From Tyto alba (lineage: Eukaryota > Chordata > Aves > Strigiformes > Tytonidae), in NCBI RefSeq assembly GCF_018691265.1, contig NW_024881324.1, positions 2,855,730-2,919,729 of the forward strand: a DNA stretch of 64,000 bases, given 5' to 3'. The translations under genes and the position numbers were made by a program. Within the stretch, counting starts at the first letter, position 1. The number at the start of each line of letters is the position of its first letter. This document shows, piece by piece, positions 41,201 to 53,200 of the stretch. Below the pieces are notes generated by a model, which was not told where the DNA came from, did not search any database, and saw only the letters and a program-made list of their open reading frames with translations.

Positions 41201-44200
41201 ATATTCCTGTGTTCTGCTCCAAGGGCTTGGTGGGTTTTTCTGCCAAAAGCATTTTACAGAACTTCAAAACAAAACAAAATGAGAAAGAAAATTGGAAAGG
41301 GAAAGGGAGGAGGAAGAGGGAAAGGGAGAAGGGAAAACAGAGAAGGTAAAAGAGAAGGGGGAAAAGGGAATAGGGACAAGAGAAAAAGGAAAAAGGAAAG
41401 GTAAAAGGGAAAGGGAAAAGGGTACATTATTTGACCCATCTTTAAACAAATATTGGATTTAGTGTTACTAATGGCTGAATTAGTGTTAGCAGCCTATCTG
41501 ATCTCTAACTCATTCTAATAATCTTCAGAAGTAACAGTGAATTAAACAGACAAGCAACATCCAGGTTTTATAGTATTACCTTTATTCACTCTCCTGATCT
41601 TTAACTGCCCTGTTCTGTGATCATGGGTGAGTTGCTGAGAACCAGATTCACAAAGGAATTAAGTATGTAAAGTCCAACTTTAAGTTCCCTATTTAAAATC
41701 ACAGAGCAATATAGTGTAGAAGGGCCTTCGGAAGGTCTTCCAGTACAGTCTGCTGCTCAGTACAGGGCTAACCTGAAGAATCAGGTTGCTTAGATCCCTG
41801 TCTAGTCAAGTTTAGGTTACTTGTGAGGAAGATCCCACAATCTCTCCCAGCAACCTCTTCCATAACTTATGGTGAAGAAGTTTCTTTTACTTGTTCAATC
41901 AAAATTTGCTTTCTTGAAATTTTTGACTGTTCTTTATTCATTTGCTCTATTTTGTCCTCTGAGAAGAGACTGATTGCTGTTTCTATAACCACCCACGTAG
42001 TGATTAAGGGGCCTATGCCAACACCTTACCCAGAAGTGAAAACTTCTTTAGATACAGGGTGGCTGAAGCAGTGTATGAGAGACACTTAGGGTTTACAAGT
42101 CAACAGTAATAGAATATTGAACAAGAACAGCTGATGAAATGGTGATGCACCAGCAAGGAAAGAGAGGATGTCAGGTGTATATACATATTGTATACTCCAG
42201 GCTATTCTAGCTGCTTAACAAAAGTTTTGTCTTCAGGTGAAGAATGTTTTAAGTTTCCAAACTGGACTAGGAGAGGTTCATTTTGGGAAATCCCCAGATA
42301 ACATGAAAGTGACCCTCAATCTTTAGGCTTTCCCTGCAACTTACGAGATGTGTTTTAAGGAATCTGAATGTTGAGACCTCTTTGTGTCATGACCATTACA
42401 GAATATGTAGACAACCACCTGAGGCCTGTCAAACTGATTCACTTGCACTTCAGGAAAGATACAGGCATTAGGACTGAGAACCTTCCTGATCCCTGTGCAG
42501 ATGCGTGAGGATGTGAAAAAAAGTGCTGAGTGCCTCCCCACCTCTTTTGGCTTCTGAATGTAAAGTCTGCTCCTTCTACATACTTTGAATCAAGAATGGA
42601 AAGACTAAAATGAGTTTGAGGCACACTGCTGTCCCAGCTCCCTCAGTAGGAAATAAACACTATCTACCCCCTACTCAGATGATGATGGGGTTCTAATAGG
42701 CTGTGACTTTTCCATCATGGATTTCAGTCTGAATTGTTTGTGCTGCACTGATCGGCAGTTAAAGATTTATCCATAAAGAAGAGAAAACACAGCAGAGCTA
42801 AATATTTGGACAGGAGAAAAATAATTGTTGTTCATATCTAACAAACACATCACATAGGGATAATGTAAGGAATTACTTAGTTAATATTATCAAAATACTT
42901 CAGTGTATGGCTACCGTATTGTAATTATACATGGAACAGATGGCAAGACAAGGTATTCATGCAGTTAATCTAGCTTTCCCTATAGCTGCCTCAGGGATTT
43001 GTACCAAATGATGCATTTATTAATAAAGTTTTGTTCTGCTGACTGTATAGGAGCTAAATGAGACACTAACTTCTTCTGAACATTCTTTATGGAAATTTTG
43101 CAATGTGTATAGATATAATATGTCTTGAAATAGAATACTTACGATAAAAGTAACTTCAGTATCCCATAGAACTGCTAAGTAAGTATTCATTTAACATTCA
43201 TATTGTAAATACTCAGGGGTGTCTGTGTTAACTCCTAGTTGGAGCAGCAGTCTTTTCTCACCAATTATGTCTTTTTTTCAGAAATAAAAAGTAACTTTGA
43301 TCAACATAGAAAAAATTAGTTTTCTGAAGGGTAACATTTCAAGAGAAATTACAAAAACCTCCTTGTTGAACAATTCAAAGATGGTATGGACAAAGCAGTT
43401 GCAAAGTTTCCACTGTTCTGTTCTATTTATTGAAATTCTGTAAGAGAAGTGTTAAAAGGAGCTACAATACTTTAGGTCACCAGTGATTTGTTTATTTTTC
43501 CACTGAAAATGTATCCTTTAAATTTTAAGCATGTTCAGATTCATACTGAACCCCACCCCACCTGTCCCATTCATTGTATCTCTGGGCCAGGAAATTGCCA
43601 TGTGGTACTTATTTGACTTTAGCAGTACTTTGAGTTTAGTCAAGTATTGTTAAAAACAAATGCAGTTATACACTAACATATCATATATCATAGAACTCTA
43701 ATTAAAAATTCAAAACTCTTTCAGATAAATGTTTTTACATTAACACCATTTCACTACAATAACTAATAGGTTATTCCAAGCAAGAGCCAGATTTTTTCAG
43801 CTGAGAAAACTTGCATGTGTCATATACCTTTCCTGTAATTGCATATGAAAGAAAACTAAAGACAGGAAAAAAAAAAAAAAAAAAAGAGAAATTAAAACGT
43901 GTGTTAAACCTCATTCACAGCTTGTCTGAAAAGGATGAAATGTTTGCTTGTTTTTTACAGTGAATAACAAGGAAGGGTTGGATTCATACATGCACACACT
44001 CACAAGCACTGCAAAATGGCAGTACTACTGTGGAGCATTCATTGTAGACGAGTGGTTCTTCCTACCAAGTCAAGAGCTATGTTGGTTTGGCAAAGTGTTG
44101 AAACAGATGGAACTGGAACAGCTTGTGAAAAGCTGAAGACTAAGAAAAGCTAACACTTTAGCCCTCTGAGAATAAAAAAGCATCGTATTCACAGAAGTGA

Positions 44201-47200
44201 TGTAGTGTATTAAGTTAGTGTGTAGTTAACCAAGGTGGGATGGCAGAAATAAAGATCCATACTGTGGAGAGACACTGTTTCCTCACACCTCACTCTGTGA
44301 TGCAGCCAATGGACTGGCAAGGAGGATTATAGAGCCTGATCAATGGTTCTTTTGATGTTAGGAATTTCAAATATGAGAAAACTTGTAGAAGGGCCTTAGA
44401 TTTTGCATAATTTTCCCCTCACTTTCTTCACTGCTACATACTTTGTTTTGTAGACCACCATGTACAAGTTGCTGCCTAATAATTAAACAAGATACTAGTA
44501 CATTGGTTTTAGTTGTGCACAACAGCCCTTTGCCTCTTGAAGATACACCATCTAATGAAACATAACAGCACCGAGTCAGAAGATTTCTGTGGGACAGAAA
44601 GAAACACAGGGACAAACAGCAACAACTCTAAATTAACATATTTCAGGAAACAATGTACACTGCAATGTACATGTAAGTATGATGGCTGTTATCAAATTAA
44701 GACATCAAACGTATTATGATGCAGTATATACATATAATTGTGGGGAAAAAAAGGACTTGATACAAACTGGCATGTCTTCAGCTTCTTTGGTACGATCAAG
44801 GAAGAGAGAATAATACATCTAGAAAAGTTACATAGCTCCTCTCTCACCCAAAACAGATCTGCTGTTTCCTCTCTCACCCAAAACAGATCTGCTGTTTCCT
44901 CTCTCACCTAAAACAGTTCTGCCTGTTTTTCCCATGAGCATGGTTCATGGTTCATGGCTCAACAAGTCTTAACATTTTTTCAGGGATCACTTTTAATTAT
45001 GGGACTGTATTCAACCTGAGGTTTTCAGGCAAGTTTGCTATCAGTTGGTTATTTCCATTAAAAGACATGTTCAGTTTGGTTTGTTTAGCTTTAGTGAGGT
45101 AGTTCTGGCTTCTTCCAAGGCAGTTTTGAGCTTCTGTTGGTCTTCTTTCACTACTGTTCTCCAAGACAAAACTGACATCTCTTATTTTGTAGCCCATAAG
45201 AATAAATGTAGTGTTTTCTAGTTAAACAGCTTACCCAAGTAGAACACTATATCCTAGAAAACTGTACTTCCTAAACAGAAACTGAAAGCACATAACAGCT
45301 ATGCTCTGAAGTTTCAATAACATTTTGTTCAAAAATCAAGTGAAAAATACTTGGAACAAATTGTCTTCCACCATCTTTTATCCTTGGTGGAAGTGGAAAG
45401 TACTTCTTTCTCTTGTATTTACTTCTTGTACACATACATGTTTGAATACATAAATGAAGATCCTGTTGTCAGACTGACAGTCTTTTGGTCTTCTGTAGTA
45501 CTCTTGCCACAAAACTGATGAAGGACTTCTCTGAGCTAGCAGTGCTATTTGCATTTTGTCTGCCCATATTGCACATATTCCACTGTCACTTGCAAAATAA
45601 TGTAATTCAAATGGCTTACTCGAAGCTTCATCTTTCTCAGGCAAACAAGACACTTTTAGGAACTTTGATAAACACATAAAGTTCTTGGGAGCTCTACTTT
45701 ATGCACCAGGCAAGCACTGTCCACATGTACATTTCAGCCTGGGCTCAGAAATGTCTGTGGTCTATCAGTTTTTATTGCATTGGTTGAGATCTAAATCTGG
45801 GTATTTTAGCTGTCGGAGTGTTTTGTCTTAGATACTACTCACAATTTTATCTCTCATAGAAGACTCAGTTCTCAGTCACTTCAGAAATTTGTCTGACTGG
45901 TCACTGCAAGAAAGAAATGAAGGCCTGAAAACAGTCTATCTTATTCTGCATATATTGACTAGTTGCAGCTTGCAAAAGGATAATGCAGTTGAACTTCAGG
46001 TTTTTACACTGCCATGGGCTGTAACATTAAGCTCCAGGTCCCTACAATTATATGAATAGGTATGTACGTAGAAATCCAGAACTCTAGCTTGGTCCTTTGT
46101 TCTGAATTGCACAGAAAAGCCAGTCTTGGTAACTCTTATTTAGATAAATAACTTGATAATAAACCAGATAAATAACCCATTAAAACCAGAATGCTTTAGA
46201 CCACTCAGCCATTATAACCCTTCTGCAAACATGGATAAAATTTTCTTCTATCCAGGTTAGGAAGTGTCACTCTGAGCAGACAGGCAGCTACATGGTTAAA
46301 TAACTGATTGGAGAACTGGGATCAGAGGATAGTGGGTAATGGATCATGCTCTACCTTGTCATAACAAGCAGACCAGGTGTCTACTCTGAGATCTGTCCTG
46401 TGTAACATCTTTACCAGTGGCTTGAGGAGGCAATGAAATGGGCTGTCATGAAATTTGCAGCTGACATCAAACAGGGCAGGTGGAGAGGGAAGGGGCAAGT
46501 GATGAACCCAGGGGCAGGGCTGCAATTGATAGGGACCTAGAAAGGCTGAAGGAATGGGACAATGGGAACTTATAAAATTCAACAAGGACAAATGTAAAAC
46601 CCTGCACTAGTTAAGGAAGAAGTCTTTTCAAGAATACAGGCTGAGCAAGGGTTCTGGGAAAAAGAATGTGGAGGTCCTGGTAGGCAGCACACTCAGCATG
46701 AGCCAGGAGCATGCCCAAGCTGCCAACAGCATTGTTGGTTGTAATAACAGGAGTACAGGCAGCAGCCATAGGGAAAAGGTTATTCCCCTTTACTTGACAC
46801 TCATTACACCACATGTAGAATACTGCACCTGGTTTGAGGACCTCAGTAAAAAAAAGACATTGATAAATTGGAGCAGATTCAGTAGACTGCTGCTCTAAAG
46901 CAGACACTCTAATCCTTTAATTATTTCACTTGCCCTTTAATAGACTTGTCCAGTATGTCTATGTGTCTCCTAAACTGGGAAGCCCAGAGCTGGACACAGT
47001 ACTCCAGATGTGGCCTCACCACTGAGAGGAAGGGTAGGATCACTTCCCTCATCCTGCTGCCTATGCTTTTCCAAAACACAGTCCAGGGTGTTTTTGGCTG
47101 CCTTTGACACAGGGTACGTGGCTGGCTCATGATCAGCTTCTTCACAAAAACCTCCAAGTCCTTTACAGCCAGGCTGCTTTACAGCCAGTCCTACCTCAGC

Positions 47201-50200
47201 TTGTACTAGGTTAATCCTCACTGAGAGCAAGACTTAGCATTTGGCATTTTCCTTTGCTGAATGTCAGGAGATTTCTGTTGATACATTTTTCCAGCCTGTC
47301 AAGGTGTCTCTGAATGGCAGCACAACCATCCCATATATCAGCTACCCCTCCAGTTTTGCGTCATCTACAAACTTGCTGAGGGTGCAGTCTAACACATCAT
47401 CCATATCGTTAATGAAGATGTTAAAAAGTGTTGGTCTCAGTATGCACCACAGGGTGCACTAGTAGTATCCGGCATCCAGCTGGACTTCATCCCACTGATT
47501 ACACCCTTCCGAGCACACGTAGTTCAGACAGTTGTCAATACACCTCACTGTCCACTTATCTAGTCTATACTTCATGTGTTTATGAATGTGGATGTTACAT
47601 TCATAAGAGAGAGCATGGAAAGTCTTGAATGAGTCAAGACCATAAATATCAACTCTTTCCCTCGCTCACTGAACTTGTCATTCCATTGCAGAAGGCTATG
47701 AGGTTCTTGGGCATGACTTTCCCCTTCACAAATATTTGCTGACTGCTCCTAATCACCTTGTTCTTACTGGGTCTGGAAATGGCTTCCATGATTATGTACT
47801 CCCACACCTTTCCAGGGACTGAGGTGAACTGATCAGCCTGCAATTCCCCAGATTCTGCTCCTTGCTCTTCTTGATATTAGGATTGTCATTGCCTTCCTTC
47901 CAATCCTCAGGAACTTCGCCTGATCATGAGGATCTTCCAAAGACAATCAAAAGTCCTATATCAATGACATGAGCCAGCTTGATGAGCCCTCATGGATGCC
48001 TCTCATCATGTCCCGTAGACTTGCATATGTCCAATTGGTTTCAATGTTTTCCTCAATGGAGGGTGAATCTTCTTTGCTCCAGACTTTCCCAGTGGACTCA
48101 GTTGCCTGAAGGAAAATCTTGCCAGTAAAAAACGAGGCAAAGGCGGCATTGAGTACCTTGGCTGTTTCCATGACCCTGTCACCAGGTTCCTTGCTCCATT
48201 CAATAGCAGGCCCACATTTTCTCTAGTCTTCTCTTTGCTGCTGGTATACCTGTAGAAGCCTTTCTTGTTGCTCTTCATATTCCTTGCTAGTTTTAATCTC
48301 ACATGGGCTTTGGATTTCTTGACCTCATTACTGTACTCTCAGACAGTGTCTCTATATTTCTGCCATGCCACCTGAGCCTATTTCTACCTCTTGCATGTTT
48401 CCTTTCACTGTTTGAGTTTAGTCATATGAAATATCACCAGAGATGAATCAGATGCCACACTAGTTTGTGTTCTGAAACTGTTTTGCAATAAAACCCAGCT
48501 ATGGGCTACTCAGAATATCCACACAGCAGAACTAGTGCTTATAGGAAACTTCAAAGCACGTTGTGGAGCAATAGTCTTTTCTCTCAAGAGTCATCAACTT
48601 ACTCTTTAGCAGGCAGCACAAAATTAAAATTATTTCTAGGTGGGTTCTGTTCTCCTTGAGTTAGGTAATGATGTGCATCACTTGTAAGAAGGGAAGTGGA
48701 TATAAAATGCAATGAGGGATGACCATGTAATCTGATGTCCTCTTATCACTGACCACCAAAAAATTACAGATGAAGTCAAAAGCTATATTCAGCTTTCCAA
48801 AGAAATAGTCATACATCCTGACTATGTATGGAACTGTGATTTCACAATTCAGAGAAAGATATGCCACAAATAGGACTAGAACTCAATGCTACTTAAGCAG
48901 TTGTATGTTACTGTAGTAGGAACTGACCACAGCAAAAGGTGGATTCAGTGGCAGCAGTGGAGGTAGACCCAGTCATAAGACCCTGGAGATTCGCAAGCAT
49001 AGAATGAACTGGCCAAAGCCCATTTGTGTTAGTATTCTATCTTCTGTACTGAAGATGAATCAAAAGATCATGAATGATGGTGCAGTTCAAACTAAAATTT
49101 CATCACTGAATCACTATTACCTGCTTCAGGCCTCTGTCAACTGAATGTTTGGAAGGAAACATGCTGGAGTGTCTCCAGAAAAACCTGGTTCCTCTCAGAA
49201 CCCCTCAGAAAAACTTGTTTCAGACCCTGGTTCTTCTCAGATTGGGCTATAAGACAGATACTCCTTTAAAACACTGTAATTCTTTGGCAGAGCACATTGA
49301 GCCCTGTCTGTTTCTTTTTCTAAGGATTTGTTACCAGAACATACCCTGAATAATAGGTCTGTTGTTTCACACTTCTCATATGCAAAAACATTAAAATTAG
49401 GGTTTGCCCATTTTACTCATGTTTTGGGAGAATTCTAGCTGCACTGTACTTTTTGCAATTGTCTGTGACTTTCCATGTTTGTGAACAGGAGCTACTACAG
49501 ATGGGAAGACTACATGGATAGAATTCGCCATAGTCCAAATTTCTGGCTAATTTTGTTGATTTTTAAGCCTGTTGTAATTCCAAATGGGAAAAGATGGTTT
49601 TATGACCTAGAAATAGTGGTGGTAAATAGACATCCTCTCCTAAATAGTTAACGTTAATGACATCTGAAATAAAGCAATCAGATTTCACCAAACTGCACAA
49701 TTGCACCAAACTGCACACTGTCTTTCTAGCCAAGGCACGCTGTGTAAATTGGCAAAGCTACTGCAGGAATTTGGTCAAATGTAAGATATTACTATGAGAA
49801 AACCCAAAGCAATCCACAGATCACACACCAAAGGAAAGGGGAAGAAATCACAGCCAAAGGGACAGGCAGCCTCCAAAACCAGTGTTTGATTTGGGAATTA
49901 ACATGTTAGACTAAGAAATAAGTCCTTTGAGACCCTTTGAATAACCCAAACATAAATAGTGCAAGCAAATCTTCCCTTCCACTGCTTATTTACTGACATG
50001 GCAGCTTGCAGTTGAAATCTGTATTTGTGTATGTGTTCACCTGCTTGAATCAAACACACCAAGGCTATTCTTATGCACACAGCATAAATCACTATATTCT
50101 GATAACTTTTCCTAGCTACTTAAAGCAGAATTTCTCATTCTCTCCAGTCATCCGCTCACTTCTGCCGCAAGGAGCAGTAATTCTGTAACTAACACTAGAT

Positions 50201-53200
50201 CATCAGGATCAGGTGTTGTCCTTCACATATAAGAAATAAATCACAGTTGAAACATTTTAATTAAATTGATGTTTGTTAGCAGGTACTACCAGAAGTACCT
50301 GGAGTACCTGGAACTAGCAGTTTTTACACAGCAGCTGCTGCATAGGACATAAATTGTGTAACAGAGCCATAGTACAAGGCTGTGGGATACCTGTGAGTGG
50401 GCACGGCAGTACCCAAACAGAAGTACATGCTTTTAAACTCTCGGGAAACCACTAGGACTTTTTTCAGGAAATTCCTTGCATTGCATTGTCTACAGCTGAG
50501 CCAGAGCAACATAGAAAGGTAGTACTTCAGTGTGGCCTTTCCCAGCAGAGCAGGTCCTCCAAATACCATTTAGTGGCAAATGCAAGCACAATTGAGATTT
50601 TAAATTCTATTCAGACGGTGGAAAAAACCTGCTTACTGACGATTCCAGTCTGACCCGGATGCCTTCAGAGAGAAAATGAAGACAGCCATTATAACGTTAT
50701 ATCCACCCCAGCTGGTTTCCCCTGCTGAGGCCTCAAAAAAGGCCCCCAAAAAATTATCTTCTGTGGCCTGTAGAGTAGCTTAGCAAACATGTAGTTTATT
50801 GTCCAAGAGAATTAGTGTGCAGAGGGTACTACACAGAAAACTAATCCATTTAGAAAAGTGACAAAATGGAACAAATTTACTAAATCAAGTTTGTTCTACT
50901 GGTGTTATCAACCTCTTCACCTACTTATATAGATGACCCCGACTGAACCCAACGGATTTTCTACAGTAAATTAACTGTTTTTCATGGAAAGGCATTTTAT
51001 CAACTATGAAATCAGGCTCAGCTCCGCATTAAAAACATGCACAGCAGCTGGTAACAGCCTGAAGACGCCCCTGAAAAATGCACAGTGACTTATTCAATTA
51101 AGACTCAAGTACAGTTTGATGATGTCCAAATGCTCAGTCTGGTACAAGAGGACATGGTGCCATCTAAGTTATTTTTACAAAAAACAGTGCTCCAAACAGA
51201 CCAGCATTACTGTAATTGTGTTCTGTCTTAGGAAGAAATAGACTGAGCCGTCCCTATCACCACGTAAGTCAGTGTGATTGTACACATTTAACACTTTAAG
51301 GACATACAGTAATTACTTGATAGAAACAAGTTTTTAAATACACATTTTTTATTTACACTCATGTTGGTTCATTGCGAAAAGAAGTGCAGGCTAGCTGCTT
51401 GTATGAATCACACCAGCTGATCAACATCCTATGAATCTCAATAATTCAGGATTTCTCCATTAAACTCAGCAGGTCACGAGTGCAAAGTTTATGTCAACAG
51501 CTTAATGACAGCCATTCTGTGTACAGAGAGCCAAGGAAAGAGACAAATATTTACTTTATGTAAACTATTGCTGAGCACATTACTTAGAGCAAGAAAGCAC
51601 TGTTCAACTTGGTTAATAATAAAACCCAGATGTCAATGAGAAACTTGTAAAGCTTCTTTTAGAGCACATAAACATAATACAAACTGCAGAACCACATACA
51701 TTTAAACAACTTTTTTCTATATATGTTTTTTTTTTTAAAGACATGCACTGATTTAAAAGACAAGAACTGAAAAACACTGATAACTGCCTAGATTGCCTGG
51801 AAGAATAAATATGACTTATGCAAGAGGCTGGAACAAGTTGTAGGGAGGACTCTCTCGTTCACACTTCATCAAGGTTAGCATTCAGATTTTATAACTTTAG
51901 TTCTGTCCACAATCTGGGTACCAGCATGTTCAGGACTGTGTTCTGAACACCTTCTGTTCACTAACTTAATTTGTGGTTGAAGATGCAAAGCAACATGGAA
52001 AAACCAGACAGGGTAATCGAGGTAAATCAAGATATATTATCAGGTGTAATTAAAAGCCAAGTACAGGCACCACAAGGTAATACCAGATAGAATAAGACAG
52101 ACTACACTTTTATATACAAATAGATACATGCTTAATTGAACAAAGGAGAAGTGATGAAGTAATTTATTAAGATACCACCATATCTTTGACCCTCCCACAC
52201 AAAGAAGAAGAATAGGGTACTATATTTGCCCAATTTTCATGAACACATGAGAAAAAGTGCTCCATAGGTCAAATGATACTGGTTTTGGGTGAAGAGGAAG
52301 AAAGCATATAATTCCTTACATTTCTGTACATGTGCAATGCTAGCTGCAGTGAAAGGAACTAAAATCTTCCAATAGAGTTACTAAAAATTCAGAATTCTAA
52401 CTCACATGAACTTCTGAGATTTCAGAACTCCAGTTTCACTCTAAGGCAAGGTATTTCTTAAGAGTTTTGGCAAAACAATGACCAAATCTCATCAATTTGC
52501 AGAACATGCAACAGAAATGTAAAATTGTGAATGAAATATTTCAGATTTTTTCTTTACATTCTGTCACAACACATAGCTTGATCTACAAATTACATAACAT
52601 ATAAAAATTTTAACAAGCTAAACAGGCGTCATTTTGACCAAGAAGGTATTTCAGCTGCTACTGTGAGTTAATCACACGTGGTTTTAAATATAAGGTCTTA
52701 AATACTCAGTTTTACTTTCTCTCCCACTTTACAATGAAAGCAGTAGTCAGACATTCTAGGACTTGGAAGTGAGGGCAACATTTTTACTGAAACAAAAGTC
52801 TCAACATCACACAAGTTGACTAAAAAGTTAAACTAAGACCCAAAAGTTCTCAAACAATTTCAAAGACTGCCATCTGAATTTTCCCCCTATACTTTCCCAC
52901 CACACTTTCAGTTTGTTTCCTCCCTCTCTATAGGAATTGTCCATAATTATATGATTTCTTCAAGAAGAACAAGACTCGGCCAAAGCACTTTTCCTGATAG
53001 GAAACTGATCAAAAGTTTCTAAGTAATCCTTTTAATATCTCTCACAAAGACACGGCAGAGCTCAAGCCCTTTGCTTGGAGGGCTGCTGAAGCTTTTGTTT
53101 TCATCTGCACCCTCAACCCCCCTCCACAATTTGGTGCTCCCATGGGAAAAACAAGAAGACTACCTATAAGTGCCTAATCATATACCAGCAAGCAAATTCA

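Noticed and set aside
41006..41404. 132-codon plus-strand ORF ending in a lysine/glycine/arginine-rich tail.
   Set aside because: The tail is the translated polypurine tract and the upstream part has no recognisable domain.
45378..45677. 99-codon minus-strand ORF that looks fairly protein-like.
   Set aside because: No family recognised, no splice context and no homologue known to me. Best treated as chance in the absence of expression evidence.
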